Positions 46,434 through 59,558 of a stretch of DNA of 64,000 nt are shown here, one piece after another. The translations under genes were made by a program, and so were the position numbers. Location of the stretch: positions 434,001 through 498,000 of the forward strand of contig LATX02000193.1 in NCBI GenBank assembly GCA_001466705.2. The letters are read 5' to 3'. Numbering within the stretch: the first letter of the stretch is position 1; every line of letters begins with the position of its first letter. A model generated the notes under the pieces. It was not told the DNA's origin and did not search any database. It saw only the letters and a list, made by a program, of their open reading frames with translations. This stretch comes from Moniliophthora roreri. Taxonomy: Eukaryota; Basidiomycota; Agaricomycetes; Agaricales; Marasmiaceae.

Positions 46434-49400
46434 ATGTCTTCATTCAAGACAGCATTAAGCAAAGTCAAATCCCGTCTTTCGCCTTCCTCATCTCCATCTC
46501 ATTCCAAGAACCCTTCCCAATCTTCCCTTCCAAATGACATTCAAACCTCGTCCCGTCTCTCTCGCGAACTCGAACGCATCGAACAGAAACGCGATACGGA
46601 AAAGCGTCTTGTAGCAGAGGAAAACCGTCGTAAAGAGGAATTCGAGGAAGCATATGCTGCTGATCCTCCCGAAATCCGTGCACGGTATGGGAATCTGCCT
46701 CTCGTAGAAGCCGAGGAGAAGGAGGAGGAGAATAAGGTTACCTTTTCTTTGGACGAGTTACTAGGTGGCGAAAGCGAGTGGGAAGGAAAACAAGTTACTT
46801 TCCGAGCGCGGATTCACACTCATCGCGTTGTCGGACCCAAACTCGCCTTCCTAGTCCTCCGTCAACAACTCACCACCATCCAAGCCGTTGTCCAAGTCCA
46901 AGACAGCGTCGTTTCAGATACCTTTGTCCGATGGGCTGAACGCCTCAAACACGAGACATTCATCATCGCTTCCGGCACGCTCTCCAAACCCGCCACACCC
47001 ATTCAAAGTACAACAATCCACTCCATCGAACTCCATGTAACGGCATTACATCTCATCGCTGAGCCGATTGAGAGCGTACCGTTTACTGTCTACGCCGACG
47101 ATTTGTCCAAGAAGCCAGACGACACCAAACCCATTCACATATCTGATCGAACTCGTATGGACTCTGCAAACCGAATCATCGATCTCCGTACACCTGTTAG
47201 CCAAAGCATATTCCGCGTATCACACACCATCTCTTCCGCCTTTCGTACACACCTCGATTCACTCGGCTTCATCGAAATCCACACGCCCAAGCTCCAAGCC
47301 GGTGCAACCGAGTCGGGGTCCTCGGTGTTTGCTGTCAAGTATTTCGGCCGAAAGGCGTTCCTCGCACAGTCACCACAATTGGGTAAACAAATGGCCATGA
47401 GTGCGGATTTCGGCAAGGTGTACGAAGTCGGACCAGTGTTTAGGGCGGAGAACTCTAATACGCACAGACACTTGACCGAATTTACGGGGTTGGATTTGGA
47501 GATGACGTTGGAGCAACACTACCACGAGGCGTTGAGGGTTATTGACGGTACCTTGAAGCACATTTTCAAAACGGTATACGAGAGGTGTCGCCGTGAAATT
47601 GACATAATCAAGTCAGCGTACCCAAGCGAGGATCTTGTTTGGTTGGACGAAACACCTGTTTTAGCGTTTAGCGAAGGAATCGCGCTACTTAGGGATTCGG
47701 GATGGACAGACCCCGAATCGGGTGAGGCTCCGTCCGAGTTGGATGATTTGGGTACGAGGGACGAGATTAGATTGGGGCAGTTGGTTAAGGAAAAGTATGG
47801 GACAGATTATTTTATCCTTGACAAGTTTCCTGCTGGACCAAGACCGTTTTACGCAATGCCGGATCCCAAAGACGACAGGTACGCGTTGTTTTTTGATTTT
47901 GCAGTGTGGCTGGTGCTAATGGGTGCGTGTAGGCTCACGAATACATTCGACATCTTTGTCCGTGGACAAGAAATCTTGACTGGCGGACAAAGAATCCACG
48001 ACGCTCAGTTCCTGGAAGATCGGATGGCCCAACTGGGTGTTCAGGTTTCTGGGGCGTTGAGGGAGTATTGTAAAGGATTCAGATACGGATGCGTAAGTCC
48101 CTTTCTTCTTCCCTTTTTCCTTTTCCACTCGTTAACATTGGACGTGATGTAGCCACCACACGCAGGAGGCGGTATCGGTCTTGAACGTGTCGTTATGCTT
48201 CTCCTTGCTCTCCCCGATATTCGACACGCCTCCCTCTTCCCTCGAGATCCCAAGTCTCTGACACCGGATTACTCACCGCCTACACTAAGACATCCGGAAT
48301 GCGATACATTACATCCACCTTGGGAACATACCGACTCTGATCAGATTCCAACTACAAATGAGGCGATCAACGAGCAGATGCCGTTGGAGAAACTTATCGC
48401 AAACTATGGCGATGCATCTAACACTTCATGGACAGACGAACGGTACAAGATTTGGCGTCATCGGGCAACTGGCGCAGCGATTGGATACGTACCCAGCCAT
48501 GGATTCGCCGTTGTCGTTGGTGATCCGTTGTGTGATTCTCACCAATACGGGGAGGTTATACACGCATTTTTACCTTGGATTAGGAAGGAAGTTGGCAAGC
48601 CAATTTGGATTTTGGTTTCGGGGGCGGTGGAGGTACGTCGTCGTCTCTTCTGCTTACTCTTTTCTTATGCTTACATCTAACATTGACTAGGGCGTGCTTG
48701 GAGGTGACTTTGGCTGGCGTTGTATCTCGTGCGTTGCAGAAGACCGTGCCGACCCTGTGGATAACTGTGCAAAAGAGGACAGTGCGATCGCGAAGAAGAT
48801 TAGACATGCGAAGAGGGAAGGGGTTCGAGTGGTCGAGTTTACCAGTGGAGAACAAGGTTCGTTGCTGCTCGTGTTTTTTTGTTTCTAGGCTAACGAGAAG
48901 CGCAAACACACACAGTGCCATCGGAACTTCAAGCCAAGATCGATCGTCGACTTGAAGATTGGTTGAAGGACCGCAAGACCAAGGGCAAGCAGGTTCATTT
49001 GACGGACGTCAAGCCATGGAGGGATATGGAACATCGGATGTATTTTGTTGCTGTTGGACCTGCGGGCGCGGGTTCAGGGAGTGGTTCGGGGACACGGACG
49101 CCTACAAAGGTGACTCTTCAACTTGGCAAGAAAAATACCAAGGACAGGAAGAAGGAAGAAGAGACGTCACTCTTGAGTGGAGTCAAGTCAAATCTTGACG
49201 GTCACACTCCTACACCTTCGGATGTGCTCAGCGTAACATCTACCGGGAGTGCATTGTCGAGTAAATGGGATGGGCAGGAGGTTCATGCAATGGTCGTGTT
49301 GACGCAGTTGGCTCCACAGAAGGGGTATCAAGTCAAGTGGGCATTGGATTTCCCTGGAGCACCAAGGTGAGTTGCAACTGTTTTTGTTTCCTTTCATTCA

Positions 49401-49801
49401 ACTGATGGGTGTATGTGCATAGCGGAACGATTGAACATGCAGTCCTCACAGCACTTGACACTGCTGCGTCCACGGGTGCGAGATCAGTTACATTTGGCGC
49501 AGGTGCAAGAGCGACGTTGGAAGCTGTACATGGGTTTAGCAATTCCAATATTGTACTCAGGTCAATGGAACATTTATATCAGGTATGTATCTTTTTCATT
49601 CCTTCTTCATTAACTGCAATGCTAACATGCATGGACACATAGACTCTTGCAACTGAACTCAAACTAATGGGTAAATCTGAATTCCGAAGCAAGATGGGTG
49701 CAGTAGAGGATCCTGTATACATCTGCTTTGGGAAGAGGACAATGGGGCCTAGGGGTCTGAGGGCATTGATGGGCTTCTTGACAGGGAGTGGTTCAGAGTG
49801 A
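46434..49801 (+). CDS. erdS: Aspartyl-tRNA synthetase-DUF2156 fusion, ergosteryl-3-beta-O-L-aspartate synthase
   Basis: Seven exons (46434-47878, 47933-48092, 48153-48632, 48691-48856, 48916-49366, 49423-49582, 49643-49801) give 1006 residues. Residues ~30-575 are a class IIb AspRS: an OB-fold anticodon domain, motif 1 near FIEIHTPKL, motif 2 with [19 protein letters not shown] (~330-350) and motif 3 [11 protein letters not shown] (~540-550). Residues ~610-1006 are a DUF2156/GNAT-type aminoacyl-tRNA transferase ([28 protein letters not shown], as landmarks, to [12 protein letters not shown]). This architecture is ErdS of fungi: it charges tRNA-Asp and transfers Asp to ergosterol, making ergosteryl-aspartate. 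An acidic, GS-rich insert ([10 protein letters not shown], then [12 protein letters not shown]) splits the transferase part. The cell must have a separate standard cytosolic AspRS elsewhere. Confidence 0.9.
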
Positions 49802-51840
49802 GGAGATGGACTGGATTTCATTTCATTGTATTATCTGGTTTAATACATGTTTCCTCTTCAAACCTGCCTTGGAATGGATTTTGCTGTAGATAGTAGATAA
49901 GTATGTACCTTGGAATGGACATATACACATAATGTTGTAGTACTGTAGGTCTTTTGAATATTGAATCTCTTAACATTGTGAGCAGTGGTGTTGTCTCCAT
50001 CCTGCTGTAGTTATGAGCTCAGACTTGATCAGCCAAGTGCTGCAAAAAGCCACTTTGACAAGGTACATCACAAGCACTTGAATGAACATTAATAGCCAGG
50101 TCTCCAGGACTTGGGATGAGCCCTAAGACACTACTGTGACTACTAGTTTTGACTCTTCAGACTTCTTTATTACATATCTTGTCCTCTACTATATAATAAC
50201 CCAACAATGACAGCTATATTTTTACTATGGATACTTCTTACATTCTATTGCTTGCACCTGCTCAATAAGAGGAGCAGTTTGAGAGGCATATTCTGATGGA
50301 AATGACTGTATTGAAGTATCAGTACACAAGTAATGCTGAAGGTATAGTGTAGCATTTAACATACCTGGAGCTATTTCAATATTCTATTTTGATTCTTCTG
50401 CTGTTTGAGACGAGAGAGAAATGGTGGAAGTGGCTCTAGAAGCTCTGGGCAGGGACCAAGGATGTTGGACCACACCCAGAAGCAATAATGGAACAGCCAT
50501 CCTTCAACATTGTGCATTGAAATCCCCACTAGCTTTCTGATTGCCACCAAGACTTGAACATGATATACATGGCCACCAAAGCTTGAGTGAGAACATGGGA
50601 AAGCCAAGTGTAAAGAAGCCTCCTTTATTCCAGAACAACCACAACTAGTTCCAATGGAAACTAACTGAATGTGTTTCTGGTGAAAAAAATCTGACATTTT
50701 AGTCAGAGTTTCCTGAGAGATTGGGAGCTCAATGGTGTCCTGTGGGGCAAGGGCAGCTGAGCCCAATTTAAAAGCAGCAGCTTCCAGAACTCGTGAAGCT
50801 ACTGCATTAGGAATGTCTGAATGTACACTAAAATTCAAACACCAAGTATTGGATATGTAGTGCTTGATGTCAGTAGGTATGTTGGGCATCATCTACAAGA
50901 CTGTTTTAAGCTGGGAGCCATGTATTATTCTACAGGGCACATACCTTTAAGTACTCCCATAGTTGTCTACTGGCATCAAAGAATTTCCATACATTACCTT
51001 GGTCCTCCCCATTTTGAAAATAGTTTGCAATATATCTTCTCAGTTTTCTTGTGAAATTGACCTTTTGAAGAGTCTCCAAAACACTGGCATTGAGGTTGCT
51101 TTGTGAGCAATGATACCCCCAACAAAGCCATGCATAACTAAGAACACTGCTTCTGTGACAACTCAAGTCAGTATGCTACAGTTTTTCTTCTGATTGAACA
51201 CATACTGTGCATCAGATAAACTGTTTTCATCAATTTGAGAGTAGTGATCAATGACATGAAGGAGATGGGTGGCAAGGAAACTATTCTGAGCAGGCTTATC
51301 TCCTAGAAAGAAGTACCCAGACTGTCCAGGATCACATAGAAAATCACTAAAGGATGCATGGAGAATGTGGATCCACTCATCAGGTTGACCAATCTCAAGA
51401 ATAGAGTGCATTCCCTGCAAGGTTGAGATGACCTCTCCATCATGTAGCATCAGCAGTGCTTCAATTTCTTCTGGAGCTGGCCTCAAGTCACTTATATTTA
51501 GCAGCAGGACAACAGCCCAAATGACATTTTGAAGCTTTGAGCGCTGAGGGCAGGATGAAAGAATCTGATGGTAAAGTATGTCCAGATCATAGAAGGGTGA
51601 GGTTGACTCTGGATCTGGATCCAACTGGGGTCTAGGGTGGAGGATAATCTCCAACTGTGTGCAGGGATTGCAATATGCATTGTCAATGAACTTGACAACT
51701 GTGGCAGCATAGATAAACTGCCCAGATGCCTTCTGTACTAGTTTATCAACAACACCAGGTGCAGGCCATGGAACTGGAAATGGGATATGATGAAAAGCAG
51801 GCTTTGCATGGATCTGTTGGAACTCCTTGATAAGAAAGGT
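49690..51840. other. CpG-depleted block
   Basis: By eye I find about three CG dinucleotides between 50041 and 51840, while neighbouring kilobases contain several per 60-base line. TG and CA are abundant. This is the footprint expected from long-term cytosine methylation at CpG followed by deamination. It covers the last two exons and much of the first exon of the NLR gene; CpG rises again from about 51850 and is normal from 52430. The reading frame is nevertheless open. Confidence 0.75.
49802..50370. other. Convergent intergenic region, CpG-free
   Basis: This lies between the 3' ends of the ErdS-like gene and the NLR gene. It contains no recognised gene and essentially no CG dinucleotide. 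Confidence 0.5.
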
Positions 51841-52668
51841 ACTGATATCACGGCCAGGGCTGAATGTGTCATCCAGAGTGACACGATGTAGATATGGGCG
51901 GAAATTATCAATATTGAATGCTTCTCGAATGGGGGGTTCTGGCCTGCTGCAAATGAGAACACGTAATAGTATGTTCTCTGGCAATATAGTTGCAAGGATA
52001 AAAAGGATGTGCTGTTGCTCCTGATGACCATTGCATTCATCCAGGCCATCAATGATGATAAGCCATGGGCAATCATGGAGTTTTCCCAGATCTACAGCCC
52101 TCCAAGGCTCCACAATAAGCTTCTGAAATTGCTTCTCTAGTGTAGCCTGCAGAATGGTTGGATTGCTCCTGAGTGCCTGTTCAATCAAGGGTCGGAGTTC
52201 TGGGATAGAGGTTGTGAGTGCATGGGTGATGGTCAAAACTAATGACCTAGCATTGTTACGTTTTGGATCTCCCCGTGAAAAGAAGAAAGTGGACACCAGA
52301 GATCCCTCCTTCTGGCATAGTTCGGCAATGGTTTGGGCAATTGCTGACTTGCCTGCACCAGCAGGACCATATAGCCAAAATATACGATCCGACCAGGCAG
52401 GGCTATAAACCCATCTATGGATCATCTTCAAAACTTCTTGACGGGTGCCTGGATGGCATTTTGGGGGTGGATAGCGCATTTCTGAATTATGAGTGGCGCC
52501 AACGTCTTTGATAGCGTCCCAAAGATCACGCAGAGCTGTAAAAATGTCAACACTGAAACAATTGTGTAGACAAGGCCACGTACGATCAACGTTGATATAG
52601 TTGATGTCTCGACCGGCATTGTTGAGTTGTCCACCGTATATCCGAAAGCCATGGGAGTTCTTGATCAT
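50371..52668 (-). CDS. NACHT-domain NLR-like protein (STAND NTPase)
   Basis: Three exons (52668-51206, 51152-50945, 50892-50371) give 730 residues. The N-terminus is short and has the GFRIYGGQLNNAGRDINYI segment, like the GG-x-F/L-N-x2-x-G leaders common on mushroom NACHT proteins. The NTPase follows: Walker A GPAGAGKS (101-108), FFFSRGD, Walker B WLIIIDGLDEC (202-212) and CSRPEP. A helical C-terminal part with HASFSDFLCDP and SSVLSYAWLCWGYHC follows, then ~170 residues of no known repeat (no WD40, ankyrin or TPR seen). NLRs of this kind are thought to act in fungal non-self recognition. The 54 bp and 52 bp introns restore the family reading, though the first exon's frame could also run 13 codons further to a stop. 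Confidence 0.82.
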
Positions 52669-54241
52669 TGATTCAGCTGTTTGACCGATGCTCAGATGTA
52701 GAGGTTGAGGGAGATGATGAGGGTCGAGAGTAAAGGTGTGCTAGCAGGCTGTTGAGCGCGTTGTATGGGCATGTCAGTTCCACGAGTAGAGCCTCATGGC
52801 GTTAATCCGAACAAATCTGTCCTATTGCCGCTTTTACCAGTATAGTATGGCAGATATAGGAGTATCCCTTGTACTCAAAGATATTTCAATACTATTGAAC
52901 GACTCAAATATCATAGAATGTAGCGGGCTAAAGCACTGTTAGCAAAGGACCTTCAGTACGTGAAATTAGCTTGTCACTCGCCTTGTTGTCCCGAATTCTC
53001 CATCAAGTTCCATAGGGACCATAAGCGCCTTTCTATGAATCCAGCTTCCTTTAACAGCTTTCAAAAAGCTTCTTTTCAACACAGTGTCGAACCGCATGGC
53101 GGAAAGGCAGGATCTTTGGAACGTCGAATGTTAACATGAGTGAGGAAGAACTTGGAAGGTAGCGGATGCGCAGGCAGTTAAGGTCGTGAACATTTAGCGA
53201 CACAGAGATAGAGCCTTCGGCACGACCCACAGGTGTCGTTCCGGGAGAGAGAACCGAGTCTCGCCTTTGTAAAGAAAAGATTCTGTTCGTGCCAGTCGTT
53301 TACCGATGAGTATAAACCTGGGGTCACTATAGCGTACTGCCCACATCCCAATCTCCGGATCGAGAGTTGATTTGTAGCACTGCAGAGGAAAAATAACGTG
53401 CGATGTGTACGAGTTGTTGAGACTGCCCGAACGGAACACCTCCCTCCCACCTCTGTCGCGTTTTATACTAGCAGGAAAGCCTCTTCGAGTCATTACATAC
53501 CGCCACTCATACTCAGAGATAGGAATTCTCCGTCGGTCGCGATATTTGGAGTTCGTACTCCGCCTGAGGATGCCTAACTCGAATAACTAGTAGCCGGGCA
53601 TTTTTTGCCTGAGGCCGAGGTTCTAGAGAACTCTTGGCACCTGTTGGGTATCGAAAAGAGCATTCTGAACGAGATATCAAGTGAACTCGAGCAAAATATT
53701 GACAATGGCAAGGCTACATTATGGTGGAAGGCAAAACGCGACGCGGCGAACACAGGCGCTACTGGTAGGATTTTTCAATTTGGAAACTAGATTGTGTGTA
53801 CAGCAAAAGGACGAATACAGTTTGGACAAAAACTATGGCAAGTATCATTCCAAGTGTAAAGCTCAATAGAAAGTAAATGGTTTCTGTGTGTCGTGGTATA
53901 TGAGTCATGGATCATATGAAAGACATTGATGCTCAACCACTCAACCATACACTCGTCTCGCCGTGAACGGTGAGCTTCAGCCTTCTTTGAGGCTTGGCTC
54001 TTCCTATGTGTCTTCGGAACGTGTCGTTAGTAAATCCAAGTATACATAAAACACGAAGAGATGCACCTTTTGGCTTGAGGTCCGACATTCAAAACTATCT
54101 GGTGACCTTTCCAATATTCTGTGCACGTCTTCGCAGTCCCTGTATAGGTACAAAGTGGGGTAGCCATGCACTTGAAGGAAGCAGTCGACTAGAAAGCTTT
54201 AACGAGGATTCGCGGGACGAAGGATGGTGTTGAGTGCATGA
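52669..54241. other. Unassigned stretch between NLR gene and retroelement
   Basis: No gene recognised. The frames at 53178-53493 (-) and 53405-53590 (+) overlap each other and have no domains. CpG content is normal here, in contrast to the NLR block. Confidence 0.45.
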
Positions 54242-54705
54242 TGTTGAAGCACAGTACCTGTACTATACTAAACTAGGTACATTAGGAACACTAGTTATTG
54301 TATTACTTGCATATGTGATCAACTACGGAACTTACAAAGTACGTTCCTGAGCTTCTCCGGAGCTTGCACTACAGTCATAGGAGTGCTCCCTCGTCCAGTA
54401 GGAGTATTGTAGCCTCATGCACAATACAGTAGAACACATGTAGAATTCATGTATAGTTCCTTCCGCTGTCAGAGGATTGTATTGTGTCTCTCCAAGACAC
54501 ATTATTCTTGGATACTTCGTCTCACAAGTATTCAGTAGCTTACATCCATAGCTTACTAGGTTTCTCCGTTTATCTACGGAACTTATCCTTTAGAGTAGTA
54601 TAAANCACATCGCACCTCTACAACCCTCAAGGTTATAACAAGTTCTCGTACAAATGTGAGTTGAGCACACTCCACTGCGCTTTACGTCTCCGTTCTGTCT
54701 CAACA
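54242..54705 (+). repeat. 5' long terminal repeat
   Basis: It opens with TGTTGA and closes with TCAACA, a perfect 6 bp terminal inversion, directly before the primer site. Length is 464 bp including one n. A possible alternative start lies 14 bp upstream, where another TGTTGA occurs. Confidence 0.65.
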
Positions 54706-54717
54706 GGTTATGGGCCC
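54706..54717 (+). other. Primer-binding site for a half-molecule of initiator tRNA-Met
   Basis: GGTTATGGGCCC follows the LTR directly and is complementary to the anticodon stem-loop of eukaryotic initiator tRNA-Met (GGGCCCAUAACC). Drosophila copia primes the same way with the 5' half of that tRNA. A second copy is at 55335-55346. Confidence 0.75.
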
Positions 54718-55222
54718 CGCATCGACAACTGTGTTAATGGACACTCATTCTCATTGGTCAATGTTGAATGGGACCATTACTCTTGTCAAGCGCTTGTAAC
54801 CCGAGATCTTGAAAGAGGTACCTGTGTAGTCGACACCTTAACTGGCATTAGACCACAATCACAGGTTCTAGATGGTCTTTGATTTACTTGGAGGGATGGT
54901 CAAGTTTTTCTTGCTTTATTAGTAGACTTTAAGCCCAGTAAAGCGGCTTCTAACGTATATACAAAATTCATTCCCCTGTATTCGGAATTACCCGGATTAC
55001 AGGCAGAACCAACTGTTGGCCTTATTTCCTTAACTGGAACATGGGTTAGCTCATTCAGCAATAAACCGGTAGTCATCCCGGTGAGCTGGAGGGTCACACA
55101 ACTGGGTTCTGGCACCTAGATAGAACGGCCTTGTGCTAAAGCCTTCATCTATGGAAGGGGTCGTTTATATAATTACGTATCATTTTCGTAAATAGTCCCC
55201 CTGATTGCCTATAAGTCCCTTN

Positions 55223-55858
55223 TTGACTACTCTGCACATCGCAACTCTACAAACCTCAAGGTTCTAACAAGTTCTCGTACAAATGTGAGTTGAGCACACT
55301 CCACTGCGCTTTACGTCTCCGTTCTGTCTCAACAGGTTATGGGCCCCGCATCGACAACTGTGTTAATGGACACTCATTCTCATTGGTCAATGTTGAATGG
55401 GACCATTACTCTTGTCAAGCGCTCGTAACCCGAGATCTTGCAAGAGGTACCTGTGTAGTCGACGCCTTAACTGGCATTAGACCACAATCACAGGTTCTAG
55501 ATGGTCTTTGATTTGCTTGGAGGGATGGTCAAGTTTTTCTTTCTTAATTAGTAGACTTTAAGCCCAGTAAAGAGGCTTCTAACGTATATACAAAAAATTC
55601 ATTCCCCTGTATTCGGAATTACCCGGATTACAGGCAGAACCAACTGTTGGCCTTATTTCCTTAATGGAACATGGGTTAGCTCATTCAGCAATAAACCGGT
55701 AGTCATCCCGGTGAGCTGGAGGGTCTCACAACTGGGTTCTGGCACCTAGATAGAACGGCCTTGTGCTAAAGCCTTCATCTATGGAAGGGGTCGTTTATAT
55801 AATTACGTATCACTTTCGTAAATAGTCCCCCTGATTGCCTATAAGTCCCTTAAACGTC
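55223..55858 (+). repeat. Second copy of LTR end, primer site and leader
   Basis: The sequence repeats the 54606-55221 segment with few changes, starting right after an n. It contains the last ~112 bp of the LTR, the primer site and the untranslated leader. The two 73-codon frames in these repeats (54661 and 55290) span the primer site and are not considered genes. Leader sequence without genes continues to 56114. Confidence 0.8.
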
Positions 55859-56114
55859 TTCTTAAGGATTTGATGGATCTGGCGGATCAGGATCCTTAAA
55901 ATCAAACCTTATTTAGACTTTCATTTGCAATCAGATTTTGTAAATACCGTTTACAGCTACGTCAGTCCGGGTGATGAGACCGGATGACATGAAGGAAACA
56001 CCGTTGACCAAACGTATGAGGATTCATTAGCATTCTTGTCGATAAAGGCTCCATAAACCTAAAAGTCAAACCAGCACTTACGCCCTCCTTTCCTATAGCC
56101 TTTTATCGATAACA

Positions 56115-59100
56115 ATGTCTAACTCCAATCAATCTCGTATCCCCCAAGTCTCTCTTGTTGACCCAACAACTGTCCGAATTCGCAACTCGGATGATGGGGT
56201 CGGCATTCCGGTTTACAGTTACCATCCTTTGGAATTACTTGAACCAGTTCAAGTTTTTGATACTTCTGTTGGCAATACATCGGGATTATCAGTGGTTCCA
56301 CTCTTTAATGGTGACGACTTCAGAGAATGGAAGCGCAAAGTTTTGGCATATCAGTTAAACCGATTTCGCCGAATACGGGAATGGTTATGTTACGGACTGA
56401 CTACTGGCACCGGAGATACTGCTGTCGCTCCTGACATGGAAGTTGTCAAAGAATGGAAAACCTCTAATGCCCAAGCTCTTGGCCTCTTTCAGCTTAAATT
56501 GAGCCCTACTTTGCAGTGGATTATCAAAGATACTGCTAAAGAAACATGGGACGCTTTGAAAGCTGAATATGACGTACCAAGCCTTCTGGAAATATTTACC
56601 TTCTTCCAAGGCCTCGTCATGGCACGTACTGCCGAAGGTCAAAATCCCGATCATAGTGCCAATCTCATCAGACAATGTGTTGCGAAATTGTCTGAGAACG
56701 ATTTCCCTGTTCCCTCCAATTTCCAGGCAATGTTCCTCCTTAACTCACTTCCCAAGTCATATGAAACAGTTAAGACCCAGATGTTCGTCTCCAACAAAGG
56801 GAAGGATCTTACCTTCGACAATATCCTCCCCTTCATAAAACAAGAATATAATAGACGACACATGGATGGGGTTGCCGCATACGCCACTCGGATCTCTGGT
56901 GTCTAATGATACACCGGTCAGAGCCCAAATTGGAATAGACAGAAGAAATTCCGTCCTCACAACCCTAATCCAAATTCTGGTAAAAATCAAAACCAGAACT
57001 CTGGGAATCAAGGCAATAAAGGGAAACAGCCTGCGCAGCCCCAAAATAATCAACAAAAATCTGATGGGAAGAAGAATAACAAGAAGAAGTCGAACAAAAA
57101 AGGAAAAGAGAAAAAGCCTAATGCAGCAATCTCAGTCATGATGGCTGAGATCACAGATTTGCCTCAAAAGGAAGAACCTCAACCTCCTAAAGAGGAAAAA
57201 CCTTCTGATGATGGCAAAGTTCCAACTAAATGCATCAACCATTTCTGCACTAGTCCAGATAAAACTATTTATGGCATCTTTATGACTGGATGAAATCGCA
57301 AAACATGGTATGTTTGCAAACAATGCTACAATATGCATTCCCATTCCTTTGCCAAGCAGAAAATCCTCCAAAAAGCAGTATTAGTACACCTTCCTATCGA
57401 TGAAAGGGCATACGCTTTTCTCCAAGGAGATTTTCAGCTTAGCAGAACTTTCACTGTCCTTGAGGTGGATAAAATTCCTCCTAAGACCCCTCCTACTACT
57501 CAGGAGGAGATCAATATTGGAGATATTTTTCCATCAGAATCATTCAAGCATATTTTCGGTAATCTTCCATCCGGAAAACATCTTATGACGCACAAGTACC
57601 CTAACCAGGTATGAGATGTTATTCCAACTGAAACTTCAGAGTCTACTGTTCCTCGTAATCCTATAAATAGATTCGAGAACAAACAACCTCACAAATCGGA
57701 CCATGGTCATGCCATGAGGAGATGGTCGCGATTCATGGAAGCCAAAATCCAGGCTTGGATTCCGAAATCACAATATGACCTGACAATGATTCCCATGCCC
57801 AAGAATATCAAATTTCACATCGAGCTTCTAAATAATAATCTATCTATTGATTCAACACTTTTTGCATCACATTGATTTGCAAAAATTATACTTGATTTAA
57901 TGGAAACAAAAAAGGATTATATATGAAATAGAGCTCAACAACTCGGACATAATTACAAGAAGCAACCTGCAATAGTTGACTTCTTAGATGCATTGGACGT
58001 ATATGCAAAGTATCCACAATTGACTTCCTTTGCCCCTCATTCCACTCCAATCTCTTTTTGCTCAGAAGCCTGTCATAAATGTACCTGGCGAGATGAACAC
58101 CATACAGAATTTTGTGGCATGGGACTCTGGCAAATGGCCGATCATGATGATACTGGTGACAAATATTGGATCTTCTTCACACGGATCAGAAACACCTTGT
58201 TCCGACTCCATGATCCGATAGAACCACTGGTGGAGGTTCTAAACTGTGTCGTGACGAATGAGCAAAACCTCTATTCTAGGAATTATTCCAAAATGGAATT
58301 CCATCGTCACCCTTCAGCAGTTTGTAAAGAAGATTGCCAATGTTGCACCAGTGGACTACCAAGGCATATCACATACCTTAGTAAGGGGGAGTACAAATTC
58401 AATCAGATTGCTCCTGGAAAATATGTTCATGAAGACCCAGCTAACCCTGGGATCAAAGCAGGTAAACAATTCAAATTTGGTGATCACCCTGTTGACTATA
58501 TCGACTGGAATACACCAAATCCATCCAGAGCACCAACCCCCAAACTCAACCAAGACTTCAAAACAGTCTTCTGTGTTACATGCAATTATCCACATTATCT
58601 TGATAATTGGCCAGTCACTGCAACTTGCATGCCTATCATGTTCAACTCTGTTCAAGAAGGTTTTCTGCCGAAACGAACCCCACGTGGCTTTAACAAAAAA
58701 TCTATCAATAAGCCATTTATGGAAGCCCTTTCTTCGGCAGAAGATCCAATTCTCCTTAAAGACCCTTGGAAAAAGGAGAAAGATTATGCTGAAACATGGT
58801 TAAATAAGGAAAGAAACAACAAAGCTTGGGATTCACTTAATCCCCAAAATCCTTGGAATGCAAGACTTCCTCCGAAACCCCAAGAACGTCCAATTGTCAA
58901 GAAGTCTGAAAAGGAACTTCAGGAACAGCGAAAGAAGATTGCCCAAATGTTCCAAGACAAGGGATTAGCTGCCGAGCACAGATGTGACTCACCGGCCTGC
59001 CAAGCTAAACACCCCGATGTCATTGACAAATGGATGGGGAAGAGACCATATCGATCAGCAACCATAGCTGATGATATTCAGATCAAATTAAAGGAAGAAT

Positions 59101-59557
59101 CAGCGGCAATTCAAAAAGAATTAGAAAAGAACTGACAAACTACTAAAGACTTCTTTGGTAATATTTCCAAATGTTTCCCCGCAATTCAGTCTAATCTTTT
59201 GCCACAAGTAAAAATTGGCGACAAAATGTTCCAATTTGGCAAAGAACCGACTCCACCTCCTTACAAGTTCAACATTGGGGAAAACACCTTTAAGAAAATT
59301 ACCAAACAGGAAGCCCACAACATGGTTTTAGAACACTTTGGGGACAGAAAACTTTTCCAACCCAAGCCTGTTTGACCTCAAACTCCTTACTATTCTAAAG
59401 GAGATACTCTTGAGGTTCCTAACATAGATATAGAGGCACCATCACCGCCTCCCAAACCAGTAATGCCGGATCTGGGAATCAACATTTCTTCCATAACGGT
59501 CAATAATCCTCAACCGGAAGTTCCCGAATTTATTCAAGGTTCTTCAAACATCCAAGC
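56115..59557 (+). pseudogene. Copia gag, copy 1, with multiple stop codons
   Basis: The intact start (263 codons to 56906) is a UBN2/copia-type gag: FNGDDFREWKRK, a helical core (LFQLKLSPTLQWIIKDT) and KTQMFVSNKGKDLTFDNILPF. Beyond it the same reading continues, interrupted at 56904, 57291, 57612 and other places, and it breaks up between 57830 and 57990. A further 380-codon open part (57993-59135) is rich in Cys/His clusters (CKEDCQCC, CVTCNYPH, CDSPACQAKH). Several stops are CGA-to-TGA changes relative to copy 2. Confidence 0.8.
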
Positions 59558-59558
59558 N

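Noticed and set aside
54661..55511. Two near-identical 73-codon frames
   Set aside because: They span the LTR end and the primer-binding site and are duplicated only because that region is present twice.
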